Assembly: GCA_023630585.1 (NCBI GenBank)
Contig: CM042544.1
Span: 22,264,256 to 22,328,255, forward strand
Direction: 5' to 3'
DNA from: Cranoglanis bouderius
Taxonomy: Eukaryota; Chordata; Actinopteri; Siluriformes; Cranoglanididae
Length of the DNA: 64,000 nt
Shown here: positions 38,301 to 52,700 of the stretch, in pieces
Layout of the letters: each line of letters starts with the position of its first letter
Numbering within the stretch: position 1 is the stretch's first letter
Position numbers and translations under genes: made by a program
The notes under the pieces: generated by a model
What the model was told of the DNA's origin: nothing
The model's database searches: none
Seen by the model: only the letters and a program-made list of their open reading frames with translations

Positions 38301-41300
38301 TTGGCCTCAAATGTGTAATGTCTCTAGTACACAAATGTGACTATTACTCAACTAAAGGTCTACTGAGCTTATAAGTTTAATAACACCTCTGATTCACGTT
38401 TACAAATTACTTCGACACTAAATCCCATTAGCTATGTTTTGGTACAAGATTTCTGCATACACAGTGAATTTCAATGTTATTTTTATTTTTATTATTTATA
38501 CTACTTCAATTATTATACTTGCTATAGTAATTTATATTTAAATTGATTTTGATTAACTGCAGATCAAGCATGTTTCAGATTGTTAAAACATCACAATTAA
38601 ATATACTCTGACATAAGCATGATCATACAGATATGCCAAAAATGAAACTGATGAATAAGGAAACTGTTTGTGGAATTTGTGTACGCTTCTTATACGGTCA
38701 GATTTAACAACAAATCACAGCTTTGATGAATAAGGACCATTTATGTTTTAGAACATCACATTTTCCTCACCATTAAGTCATCAGTTTAGTCATTTTTTTA
38801 ATTCAACAAGACTGACAAACAGTAGTCTGCCCTATAGCAAGGTTCAATTCAACGGTTCAGTGGCTCTATTCCCTTTGGGGGGAAAGGACTTCATGATTCA
38901 AGTTGATCTTGTTCATCCTACGGTGTCCTCATTAGACAACCGGCTTAATTCACATTGGAGGATACATATACTAGTATTCCTAATCCCACTCTGACATCTA
39001 CACCATTACAGAAGAACTAGGACTGAGCAAATCAAGGAAAATGGGAGATAAATGAATAACAGGGATTCATTGACGTAGATATAAAGCATTGCTCTTCCAT
39101 AGAAACCATAGTGCCTTTCCAGTGTTCTCTACACAGACAAAATTTAGGATGAATATTATTTGCTTTCCTGAATCACCTCTTGCAAATAATATCCTAGTTA
39201 GCTAAGTTAAGCTATATAATCTACCCAAATTTACAGTGAAAAAGTTTGTTTGATTGTTGTTTCAAGGTAACAATTCAGAAAAGGAAGCTAAGCCAACAGC
39301 CGGAGTTAAAATCTAACAAACTGGTTTTATTGGACCATGTTAAATGTGATACAGCATGTGTATAAAGCTATATTGTCATGGTAACTCCTACCTTTAAAGA
39401 AACTTCATCAGTGCAGAGGGATGTAAAACAAGAAAGAGAATAAGAGAGGATAGTGCTGAGCATACAGAAATAATATTTCTGCAATGGTTAATAAAGCCAT
39501 TCAAAAGTAAGGATAGGATAGAAGAAAAGAAAAAACTGGTGTCCTTTCACATTGTGTATTTAAATATAACACTTAATGTTAATCATTTACTCGCAGTCTG
39601 AAGGACAATTTTAAAGCGGTCATTTGCAGTTGAAGAATCAATTGGATCAATTGGAAAATGGGCTGTAGACATTGATTTAAACACTACTATATAATGTCTT
39701 TGAGGCTGCCTATGATTAACAATGGTAATTTTGTTTGACCTGCATCCATTTGTATGTAAATTTCCAATTTGCCCTGGGATTTAAAAAATAGACAGAAGTG
39801 CGTGTCTTTGGAGTGAAAAACATACTGCATCACTTCTGCACCAATTATAAATCGCTATAGATTTCTCTGCTTAATTCCCCTGACAAATAAAGGCCAGAGC
39901 AGCATGTGTTTATTCATGCATTGTATCGCCTAGAATTTAAATTTCAATGAAGCACGGGGCGACACAGCTAATTGGGTAAAGATGTGCAACAGTCTCTGAG
40001 TGCAGCTTGGAAATACTGTTGATGTATTACAATTCATGCAAGGCATTGATGATTTTGAAATTAATTAACTCCCATTCTTATATCATATTTAATCACAATG
40101 TTTCAGATTGTTTCTCTTGTGACCATTGTCCTCAATTATTCAAATGGAGGAAGCTAATCAGTTCTTCTTCATTTGCTGCCACTAAATGCTATGGAACTCA
40201 TTAACTTATTAACCTCTACTTTATGTCAATTGTAGTTTGGTGGACTTTTCACTTCCCTCTAGCACCTTTAAGTGTTAGTGATATCACCTGTCAAATTGCT
40301 GTCAAACAATATGAAATGTCCAGAGACTTCCAGTCAAATAGCAGTGTTTTTTAATGAAGCTCAGTTGAATGGCTCGCTTTGCAGGTCTTTGTTGCGAAGA
40401 TAATCCGTTCTCTGGAGAGTCCATCTTCAGTCATCCGAGCCAAGGCCTTCCTGGTGCTCCTGCAAGTTCTCATGAATAACCGGGAGATGCTACTGCTGTG
40501 CTGCAACTCAAGGTAAACAACATTTTTGGCAATGGGAAGATGCTTTGTGCATTTACTTTATTGTATATTAGTTGTTCTTTGTTCTGACTTTCTTAACATA
40601 CAGAACCCAAATGAAAATGCAACTTATAATGACTTCTACATTCTCAAAATTATTCAACCCCCTGAATAGAATCCCTCACAACAGCACAAATATGCAAAAC
40701 AGGAGTTGTCTCAAGCCCACCTGATGCAACTAATCAAGGGCTTCATTAGTTGCACCAGATGTGCTTGAGCCGGAACACATGAAATACCTGAACTGGCTAG
40801 GGGTTTGCTGAGTGTCATGTTTGACTGCATGTTAGAAATATGGCTAGGTCAAAAGAATGGTCCAAAAAGTTAAGAGAAGAGATCATCGCCCTTCACAAAC
40901 AAGGAACAGGATACAAAAAGATAGTGAAGGCACTGAATGTTCCTAGAGCATAGTGGAAGTATAGTGCATAAGTTCAAAGTTAAGGGAACAGTGGTTACAC
41001 TACCTGGACAAGGCAGAAAAAGGAAGCTATCAATGACTGCAAATAGATTTCTGAGAAGGCAGGTTGTCAAAAACCCTCTTCAAAAGACCTGCAGCAAGAC
41101 TTGGTGGCAACAGGCACTGAGGTTTCAGTGAGCACAGTAAGGTTTCCATGCCAGAACTCCAAGACATACACCACTACTGACCCAAAAGCACAAGAAAGGT
41201 CGGCTCCAATATGCTCAAAATCATATAAATAAGCCACAGAAGTTTGGGGATTCTGTTCTGTGGAACTTTTCGGCACAATGGATAAGCGGTATGTCTGGAG

Positions 41301-44300
41301 GAAGAAGAATGAAGCATATGCTGAAAAGAACACTGTCCACAGTCAAGCATGGTGGTGGATCAGTGATGTTCTGGGGCTGCTTTGTATCCTCTGGCACTGC
41401 AAACCTGCAGCGTGTGGAAGGCAAGATGAATTCAGTGAAGTATCAGGAAATCCTAGGAGAAAACGTCATGCCGTCTGTGAGGAAGCTGAAGCTTGGGCGT
41501 CATTGGACCTTCCATCAAGATAATGATCCCAAGCATACCTCAAATTCCACCAAGGCTTGGTTGCAGAAGAAGTCCTGGAAGATTCTACAGGGCCATCAAT
41601 CACTTGACTTGAACCCCACAGAAAATCTCTGGTGGGATTTGAAGAAGGCGGTTGCAGCGCGCAAACCCAAGAATATTACTGAACTGGAGGCCACTGCTCA
41701 TGAGGAATGGGCTAAGATTCCTCAGAAACATTGGCAAAAGCTGGTGTCTGGCTATGCATCTCGTTTGCAGCAGGTCATAACAGCAAAAGCGTGCTCTACT
41801 AAGTACTAAAGATGCTTGCCACGAAGGGGTTGAATAATTTTGAAACTGGAGAAGTCATTATAAGTTGCATTTTCAGCTGAATTTGGGGAGACCACTTGAA
41901 GCATTCTTTGTGTTGAGCTATTTCAATTGCTTTGTTTGATTTGTTCTTTGCAAACAGATGAAAATCTGTAAATGTTGACAATAAACCTGATTTGCAATGG
42001 GGGTTGAATAATTTTGATTGCAACTGTAATTTAAAGTTTGAAATGAGCATCTAAGTTTATTCATTTTGTTTATGATTTATAATAATCTCATAATAAGAAA
42101 TATTAGATAAACATGCCCAAATTCAAGATATTTTCACTTGCTATCATTTTTTTTTTTGCAGTGATATCATGTCACGTCATATGAAACAGTCTCTCTTTAC
42201 ACATCTTACTGTCTTCCTGCCTTTACCTCCTTCTAACTGCTGAATTTTGAGGATTCTCAGTTGCCAGATATGACTTCCTACATTTCCTACAGTGTTTTAT
42301 GTTATCAGAAATGAACTTTAGTTTCAGAAATTGCTATTAGTATTTTATACAAGGAATATTGCAGTCTCTTAAAAGTAATCCCACTTGTCCAATCACTGAT
42401 GATTTCTAGTCCTTTCTTGTTACCTGTGGATGAAAGTGCTCATTAGAACAAGAGTACACCAGATTTGAAAAGAGCAGAACCCAAATACACAGATTAGTAT
42501 CTATTCAGAAATGATAGGTATATGATAATAAATAGACCTGTCAGGCTTTTTCTGCTATTAGATTTACAAGAGATTGCTTCTTGCTTGTTGAAATATTTGT
42601 ATCCCAGGAAAAAAACAAACTTGTGTGTTGTTTTCAGTAATCGCTACCTGATGAGAATGGATGATAGGCTAACCATTGTCTCTTCAGTACAGTAGGAGAT
42701 TGAACGAGGTCTCAGGAGGATGTAAATTCAAATAAATGAGTTTCATTCTCTCCCATTCCCCAATTTCTCATGTCAACTTGATTTTAATATAGTTACCATG
42801 TTTTCAAAAATGTTTTTAATCATGAACAGTTTTAGACTTTTTTGATGCATTTTGTCTTTGGTGCTATCACTCAAAACATTTTGTATAACCACCAAAGGAA
42901 TCTGAGTCCATTAATTTCCAGGATGAGACTGGGCTGTTTTCTAGATGACATTGCTGAACCCATAATTAGATTTAAGCTTACTTTCCCTCAAGCACTTTTC
43001 CCAACCTCTGTCTTATCTCTGTGTTTCTACTGGGTAAAAATAAACAGACAATCTCTGTAATTTATACATAATTAATTTGAATAAAGATACAGAGCATGTT
43101 GCTCAATACCTTATTTGACCTCAGTCCTGTCTAATAAATAAAGTAAATTATAACCACCATCTATTATGTTTAAGTAAGGAATGAAACAATGTTTTATAAT
43201 CAATCTAATCCACAATGAAGTTGATTGTTTTTCTATAACAATACCTCTTAAAGTGTTTTATTCCTCTTATACCACACCAATTGGCTACTTATTAAAATTT
43301 TTAATTTATTTATGAGTGATTGTGATTAATTGTTTATAGTTATTAAATGTTTATGCAATGTCCATGAGACAAGTTAGTATAAAAGCTACGAACAGTCATT
43401 CTCTCACTAACCTCTGACTTCTTTTTGTTCTCTCTTGAAGTTAATAAGACAAAAAATGCAGCTTGTCATGTTACTGATAAACTGGAAAGTACAAAGTCCT
43501 CTGTCCTGAAGACTATCCCATGGCATAAAACGTACTGCCTGTTACAAAGCGTTGACACTTGAGTCTCCTTCCATAAATGTTAAATAAATGTCTCCTAACA
43601 GAAAGCTTCAGCATACCAATGATTATACATGTTTCTCTTTGTTAAATAACATGTTTTCTTTAAATCTGATTATTATTATCCTCAGATTATGTAGAGCATC
43701 CACCATACATGTACCTGTGAATGAGCTGTTACTTTAGAAACCATATTGTATTAGAATGCATGCATTAATATAAATATGTGATTTGAAATACAGCTGGTAT
43801 TATTTTATATAAATTAGAAATTTTATAGAAATCAATCAATACTCCCTGACCAATCAGATTTAAGGATTCAGCAGTACTGTGGTATAAACAGCTACATTGT
43901 CTACGATGATATTGTTTGTCTGCCTGTTGTGTTACTCTCCTTCCCCCAATTTCCAATCATCTCTCTTCTTCTGTCTCTGTCTGGTGCAGTGGGTTAGAGC
44001 TGACCCTGTTCTCAATCTCCCACAGTGAGAGCAGCTTCATCCCCACTTTCATAAACACTTCCCTAATTAGCTCGGCAGTGTTGGCTACACTTTCTGCAGA
44101 CGTGTCAGTCTGGATGCGTTCTGCCCAGCGTCTTCGTGCTCTGAGACAGATGAGTGTATTTAGAGCCAACTGAAATGCATCTAATTTCTGGATGATCTGT
44201 GAAAACGGAAGTAGTGCTGTCTGTACTGGGCTTATAGAAAGTTTAAGAGCTTGAATAGTTTTTGTGTCTCATCTCTCACTGCTTGTGGTGGCCAAGGCAG

Positions 44301-46251
44301 AGTAGGCCAAGTGCAACAGAAGCTCCAGATTTTAAATGAAAGAAATCCTTAGCGTTGTTGATTTGGCCTTGGTTAGAGAAAGCCTTGCTGTTTGGTTTTT
44401 GTACCTAATCAGCCAAATGCCTGTGGGAAGAGAATTCTTTTTTTTTTTTTTTTTTTCTATTTTTCGCCATGTAGACACTGAAGCATCAGTCAGGCATTTC
44501 CATCAATCTTAGTCATTGATGCCAGAGAATTCCTTTAGGATTCCAATTACATCTCCATGCCTGTTGAGCTGCCTGCATATGGCCCGGCACACAGTGAAAG
44601 TAATTTACTGTGAAGGTCCCTGTTCTCTCTCTCCTCATTTGTATTTTTTTTTTTTTCGTCAGGTGACGTAGTGTCCTCCAGGCGGTGGCTGACTAATAAA
44701 GGCCTGCTTGATCCTGACGTGTTACTATAATATCCATGAATTTTCATGTTCTCACATTCTGCTTTCCATTTGATACTAAAACAGCCAGATGATAGCCTGC
44801 ACTGTGCAACATAAATGCCTATTAGGATGGAGGGAATATTACCAAGGGCTAATTTAGTGTGCTTGTGGTGTAAATAATATGTTCCCTTCAGCCATGGCGT
44901 TATATGAAGGATAGCAGTATTGTACTCTACAAGGGCATGCAACAGTAATACTTCATTTGATTGTCTCACGCTTGTCATTGGAGTTAGATTAAATTAATTC
45001 ATGGTAGTCAGATTATTATTTTTTTTTTAGCACAGGGTTTCAGTTAGTTGTTATCCAATCATTGGATTGATTTTCTCCCTGAAGTTCACACTAGATATTG
45101 AAAGTAGAGCATTACTTTAGAGTGGTTTAAGTTAGACAGGAGCATATCAGTGCTTCGCTTGAACTCTAGAGAATGATTCTACTAAAGAAAATATAAAGAC
45201 TGTGACTTCCCAGATCTATCTGTCCATCCATCCATCCATCTGTCTTTTTATAGAAAGGGCTTAGGGTCCTCTTTTGTTTTAAAATTCTGTTTCACGATTT
45301 ATAAGTTAAATATAAAATTTTTATATGATGTTTATAATGCTTCAAGTCCAGTCATAGTCAAAGTATTGCATTTTGCTGAGTCCATATGATTCTCCATGTT
45401 CATACTCCAAAGTACAAACAGAACATTTTCATTTTTAGGACTTTTCTGTGATTTCAGTTTAGTCAATTAATTCTGTTATCCCATTAAAGTCTCAGTTTTG
45501 ACTGTAATGCACTTTGTGAGTGGATTGAACCTGCACCAGAAAATTAGTTGTTTCATTCACACATTAGAATAAATTTAGTTCCAAGTTGTAATTTCTTGGA
45601 TGTCTACCAAGTGTCTGATTTATTTTTTCATGGTATGCCTATGGTTTTGCCTGTGCTTTTTGTTTTTCTGACATAGCTGTTTTGTTCGTTGTCCTTTGAG
45701 CACCTGATTCTGTTAGTGCTATTATTTACAGAATTTTCTTAGTCTGTTTAGCTAATCTTGTCTGCTTCTCAGACTCTCCTCTCCTCTGTTCCAATTCAGC
45801 CAATTTATTGCTGGGTGTTCTTCTCTATGAGGCTCAAGCAACTCTGTGCAATTTTCTGTATGATTGCATTTTCATCTGTGTCTAATTTGAAAGATGCACT
45901 TTATCAGAACGTGTGTGTGTGAGAGAGAGAGCGAGAGCGAACGAACGAACATGAGAGAGAGAGAAAGAGAACACGAGAGAGAGAGAGAGAGAAAAAGAGA
46001 GAGAGAAAATGTGAAGCCTGTGACTGTGTCTTGTCTGGCAGGGAAAAGTTGAGGTACTTATTGAATGGAAATGTGCTGTGCTGGATGGGAACAAGCTAAT
46101 TAACAGTTCCTCTTAATAAGTGCTGAAGACTGTCAGCTCTGGAGCTGTGATTCTCATAGGTTTCACTCTCCACATTCTCACCCCCCTCTTACACTTTCAC
46201 TTTCCTAAAGAAAAGTGATAGATGCAAAACAGTCAACAGTCTGGATATTTA

Positions 46252-46306
<55 letters not shown>

Positions 46307-46313
46307 ATGTATA

Positions 46314-46358
<45 letters not shown>

Positions 46359-49300
46359 GTGTGTGTGTGTATGTGTGTATGTACATAAACTCAAATGCCT
46401 TGGTATCAATGTAATAATTTTAAGTAAAAGAACAATGTTGAAATGATGCAACCAAGTTAATAATTATGTTTGATTACAAGCGGGCATAAACTGGGTGTTT
46501 ATTTTAGCTCTGTGATATTTGATTGCATTTTGTTTGCATTTACAATTTCGGATATATTTGACATGGCAGAACTTATATTATGGAAAGCAGCAAGATGTGA
46601 AATGGTCTAATGGTCTAACGTTGATTAGTGAGTTGGTGCTATGGGCTATGGGCTTAGGATTTAGCCTGTTTACTAGCAAGCCAAACAACAATTGGCTATA
46701 AGCTTGTCTGCTGCTAAAAAGAAATGCTGCAGTTCTTCAGGGGCATGCTAGTTATTGCAACATGCTGGATACTTTTGCCATCTTCTGCTACTATATTTGG
46801 GATACAGAATGGTTGTTGTTGTTGTTGTTCTTTCGGCTGCTCCATCTAAGGGTCACCACAGTGGATCATTGGTCCTTATATTTGATTTGGCACAGGTTTT
46901 ATACCAGGTGCCCTTCCTGACACAACTCTCCCATTTTATCTGGGCTTGGGACCGGCACTGAGTGCAACCCCAATTCCTGAGTTGGTTCTCAGCCCAAGAA
47001 TCGAGCATGAGCCATGGTGGTGAGAGCGAAGGATCCCTAGCTACTTAGACCACCAGGGAACTTTGGGATACATACAGATGTATTCATCTACAGAGGAGAT
47101 TTAGATGCAGTGCAAATGGCAAATGAATACAACCTACTGACCCACCAGTTACAGACTGAGGTGCAATGCCACAGGATTTTTGTTGTTGTAGATTGTAATA
47201 TCTGGGTCCATTAAAGACTGGATTTTTAAGGGCATTTTCACACCTGTTAGTCTGTTTGCTAATTGATACTTTTTGGTCTTTTGCTAATTGGTTTGCTTTC
47301 ACAGTGCACTTAATTAAAAGAACCAAAATGCAAAAACTTTTCTCTGAGGGGTATGTACAGCTGAAAAAGGTAAAATTATTTCACTCATTGGTCAGAAATA
47401 CAATGACAGATGAGACACACTTATCTGTAAGTCAGTAAGTAAGGTAGATGCATACAGTGTCATGTGGAATAAAGTGAGAAGTGAAATAAAGTGTTTAGGT
47501 AATAAAGTGAGTTAATAATTATAATAAAAACAAAACGGTCAAGTAAGTGTAGATAATCTGAGGTAGGCAGATTAGAAGACCTAGAATGTGTTAGAGAACA
47601 TACCTAAACAAACAGCATTATGCAGACCAAGGAGCTATCAAAACAAGTCTGGGGCAAAGTGCTCGGAAAGTATTAACCAGGGTTTGGTTATAAAAAATAT
47701 ATCCCAAACTTGGAACATCCCACTGAGCACCATTAAATCCATTATTAAAAAATGAAAAGAATATGGCACAATCACAATTCTGCCTAGAGGAGGTCACCAA
47801 AAGTTAGTGACTGGGTAAAGAGGGGATTAGTCAGGGAGCAAACCAGCCAAGAGGCCAAGGGTAGCTCTAAAGGAGCTGGTGAGATCCACTCAGATGGGAG
47901 ATGATGTTCACAGAACAACCAGCCTGGACACTCCACAAAGCTAGGCTTTATGGAAGAGTGAAGAGAAGAGGGGGAAAAAAGCCTTATGAGTTTGCCAAAA
48001 GTCATGTTGGAGACTCAGCAAACATCTGAGGGGGGAAAAGGTTTCTCTGGTCTAATGAGACCAAAATTGAATATTTTGGCATAAAGCACTGTGTTTGGCT
48101 GAAACCCAACACCATCCCCATAGTGAAGTATGGTGGTGGTAGCATCATGTTTGGGGATGTATTTATCAGCAGGGCCTGGGAAACTGGTCAGGGTTGACGG
48201 CAAGATGGATAGAACCAAATACAGAGCAGTCCTAGAAGAAAACATCTGCAAGAGGGTTGAGACTGGGCCTCAGATTCATCATACTGCAAAGCTATACTGG
48301 AGTGGTTCAAAACCAAGAACTTGAATGAGTTAGAATGGCCCAGTCAAAGCCCAGACCTTAATCGGTTTGAGGATCTGTGGCAAGACTTGAAAAGTACTGT
48401 TCATCAACATTCTCCATCCAGTCTGACAGAGATTTTGCCAAGAAGAATGGGCAAAAATATTGGAAAGGAGATGATAGAGACATACAGTGCCCTCCACTAA
48501 TATTGGCATCCTTGTTAAATATGAGCAAAGAAGGCTGTGAAAAATGGTTTTTATTGTTTAACCTTTTGATGTTTTGTTCAAAAAATTCACAAAAATATTC
48601 TGCTCTCATAGATATCAAACAACTGCAAACACAACACAGGTTTATCAAAAAAAAACAAAACTTTTTTTTAGTACACCTGGGTGACTAGGAACAGGAAATT
48701 ATTCAATCTTGACTTCCTGTTTCACAGGGGTATAAATATGAGGTAACACATAGGCCAAATTCCCTTAGTCATTCATAACAATGGGTAAGACCAAGGAATA
48801 TAGCTGTGATGTGCGGCAAAAGGTTGTTGAGCTTCACAACATGGGAAGTGGCTATAAGAAAACAGCACAAGCATTGAAAATGCCCATTTCCACCATCAGG
48901 GCAATAATTAAGAAGTTCCAGTCAACTGGAAATGTTATGAATCAACCTGGAATTGGACGTGTGTCTATATTGTCTCAACGCACTGTGAAGAGGATGGTTC
49001 AAGTGGCCAAAAAAATCTCCAGTGATCACAGCTGGAGAATTGCAGAAGTTAGTTGCGTCTTGGGGTCAGAAAGTCTCCAAAACTACAATCCGAAGTCACC
49101 TACATCACTACAAGTTGTTTGGAAGGATTTCAAGAAAAAAGCCTCTACTCTCATCCAAAAACAAACTCAAGCATTACTGGAACTTCAAATGGGATCAGGT
49201 TCTATGGTCAGATGAAACCAAAATAGAGCTTTTTGGCAATAAACACCAGAGGTGGTTTTGGTGCACACAGAGAGGTAGCCATATGGAAAAATACCTCATG

Positions 49301-49732
49301 CCCACGGTTAAATATGGTGGTGGCTCTTTAATGTTTTGGATCTGTTTTTCTGCCAGAGGACCTGGACATTTTGTTAGGATACATGGCATCATGGACTCTA
49401 TCAAATATCAACAGATATTAAATGAAAACCTGACTGCGTCTGCCAGAAAGCTTAAAATGGGCTGTGGTTGAATCTTCCAGCAGGACAATGATCCAAAACA
49501 TATAGAGGAATGGTCTCAGATCCCTTGCCATGTATTCTCCAACCTCATCAGGCATTATAGAAGACTCAGAGCTGTTATCTTGGCAATGGCAAGTAGCACA
49601 AAGTATTGACTAAAAGGGTGCCAATAATTGTTGCACACCTATAATTATTATTATTTTTTTTTTTTTTATAAACCTGTGTTTTGTTTGCAATTGTTTGATA
49701 TCCATGAGAGCAGAGAATTTTTGTGAATTATT

Positions 49733-49768
<36 letters not shown>

Positions 49769-52700
49769 TTTTAAAGATCAAAAGGTTAAACAATAAAGAC
49801 AATTTTTCACAGCCACCTTTGCTCATATTTACCAAGGGTGCCAATATTAGTGGAGGGCACTGTATCCCACAAGATTTGCAGCTTGACCCAGGGAGTGAAT
49901 ACTTATGCAACTAATGAGTGTCTGCTTTTATATTTATCTGTTTAAACCTGTTCTTTGTAAGTTCTTATTATCATTAAATGCTTGCTCTTTTGCAGTGATT
50001 GTTCCTTTCACTGAATTGACTCCAGAGACACCAAATGTCCATCTATATTATTGACCAAAGTGGTCTTTCCTGAAAGTATTGAAATATAGAAGAATAACGA
50101 AAGATTATGACTTTCTTTTGTCCTTTCCACTTCCAAACTAAATGTATAATTTTACATTAACTATGTTCAATGTTCAGGAACTCATTTTAAATAATGTATT
50201 TTACATCTAGAGAAAATACATTTTTCTATGAAATAACATGATTTATATTTTTTCCCTCATTTCACAGTGTGCCCTGTTTATTTTCTATGAAGCTTTACTG
50301 AGTCACCACCATCTCATTTCAATCCTGTCCTCTCTCTGGGCATGGAGTGTAATTGATGAAATGCATCTTCTGTGTTTGCTAGTACCATTCCATGGATGTG
50401 TGTCTCTGAATAATAATGTCTTTCTGACCACTCTCTTTTAGGTTAGTGATGTACATTGAGAGAGACACCCGAAAGGCCACACCAGGGAAGGAGCAACAAA
50501 GTGGCAATGAATACCTGTCAAAATGCCTGGCCCTATTCATCCGTCACACAGTGCGAGAGCTGCCAGCTATCCTGGGTAAATCAATCACATTACACCCAAA
50601 ACGAGAGAGAGCCAGGGAGAGGAAAGTAGGGAGAGTGAGGATGAGATGGGGGGGGGCAGGAAGGCAAGGATACACAGAGAATGGGTGGTGGTGAAAATCG
50701 TGATGTGAGAAAAGGAGAGATTGAAAGAGAGCGAGTCAAGGGTAGCTGAGGGTTGAAGAGAATGAGCATCAATTACTTCAGAGTCTAATTTGATCTGTCT
50801 CTCTTTTTAATTACCTTTCTGATTGTATTTGGGAGCACAGGGCCAAGTATCGATCTGTTCCTGCAGTTTCATTTGTAAATCAGTGTTGTTCCTTCCCAGT
50901 AACTGGTTCAGACTGGTTTCTGTTGCACTACAGGAAAGTTTAGCTGTGAACCAGTGGACATCGTTACTTCTGCCACACATCAGTGAGACAGGTGCCAAGA
51001 GCAGGGCTCTTAGTAGGAGAGTCATTTGTCTTTTAGACCTGCTGCTGCTTTGTAAGATCAGAAATAATGTCCTACCTCTGTGTCTCTTGGTTTTCTGTAG
51101 ATGACATCCTGACAGCATTAGGGAGCATTGTCGGAAGGAAGCACCCTTCTACTGCCCAGACTCGTCAGCTCAAACAAAGCCTTCCCATGACTGCTGTTGT
51201 GCTGAACCTACTTTCCTCACAGGTGTGTGGCCTGTGCATCTATATTCATTTTCTGTTAGCCCTTAACATTCTTCTTTTGTTTGGAGTATGAGTCTATTAG
51301 TTAGTGTGTCTGTCAGTTTGTAGGAATTATTTCATTTAATACATAAAATGTTTTATACCACAGCGCTGTTGCGTTCTTAAATATGATTGGTCAGGTGTTG
51401 ATAAAATTTCCATAACAGCACGGATAGTAGGTAAGTAGCGTCAGCTCTGAAATTAATGCGCTTATTCTAATGCGTTATCATTTCTATAGTAACAACTCAT
51501 TCACAGCGACGTGTATGGCAAATGTCATGGTTAAATATAACCATAAGTGTTATTATTTAACAATGAGCATAAACCTTGCTCTGGTGAAACCAGAAGACAT
51601 TTATTTAACCTTTATTTAATGTTTCAGTGCTTTGAGGTCAATCTTTTCCTTTGTGTTTTCTGCCATGGGAAAAATCTTCAGGATAGCGGAGTTTGCGCTT
51701 TGAAAGGGTGTTAATGAAATGAAACAACATTATGCAACATTAAATTCAACTAAAAAGTGATTTTAAAAAAGTATTTCGTTCTGTAATAAATAAATAAAAA
51801 TCACTGACATTGTGGTATAAGAGGAATAAAGCACTTCAGGACATGCTGTTATTGGAAAATAAACATCAGGGTGGTAACGGGCTGCATAAGGCCACCCAGT
51901 CACTGATTATTTTCCTATAACAATGTATGGGGTGTTGTGAATAAGATACATAAGCAGGTCAGGGTAAAATCATGCATTAAAAGTTTATCTATATTGCTCT
52001 ATTCCTGCAGTCACACTCAAACCCACACTCATATTATGATTCAATTAATGGTGCAAAATTGGATTTATTGCTGACACACTCCATCAAGCTGAAATTAACA
52101 TCACCATATGAGATACGTCACTAAGTGAGTCGATGAGTCGATTAAATATGATTCTCTACTTGGCCATGATTTGCCACGGAGACTGGACCTCAATAAACAG
52201 CGGCAAATTGAGTGGTTTCATTTTGGTGCTAATAGCTTGTCACTTTAACGCAATTAGCTTATTTCGGGAGGTTACACTGACATCTATGAAAAGAAAGCTA
52301 CAGCTGTCAGTAATGAAAATGTTTCAGTATATGTCTCCTGTGTGGGGAGGTAGGTGGGAGGGTATGTACTTGTGGTCTGTGTATTGGTGTAGAATTATTT
52401 ATGTGTTTACACAAGTGTCTTGATCGATATGAATTAAATAATTTGCTGGTGGTGTTCTTTGGCTCAGGGGCTTTGCTGGCCTCTTCCTTCCTATACCACT
52501 GAGGTGTGTGTGTGTGTGTGCTTAAGAAAGGTGCTACGACCTTTAAAATATGTGTGGGTGTTTGTGTGTTGGGTAGGTTTGGGGGGGGTGGGGGTTGATG
52601 TAGCTACGATTCATTAAAAAAAAATAAATAAGGGCACGTTTCTTCCTGGCATATGTTCCACAACATTAAATGTTACTATAAATGGTTAACCAGCACAGTA

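Larger units (their letters stand above)
47560..49920 (+). mobile_element. Old Tc1-like element, split by a younger Tc1
   Basis: Decayed Tc1 whose left part runs to 48484 and resumes at 49865 (TCCCACAAGATTTGCAGCTT to GTGAATACTTATGCAACTAA, a typical Tc1 3' end). Outer limits are approximate because the inverted ends are eroded. Confidence 0.75.

Noticed and set aside
44547..44978. 143-aa minus-strand open frame
   Set aside because: No recognisable domain, no splice context and no start context; treated as a chance frame in complex intronic DNA.
46222..46451. Frames of 72-74 aa on both strands
   Set aside because: Translated (TA)n/(TG)n microsatellite.
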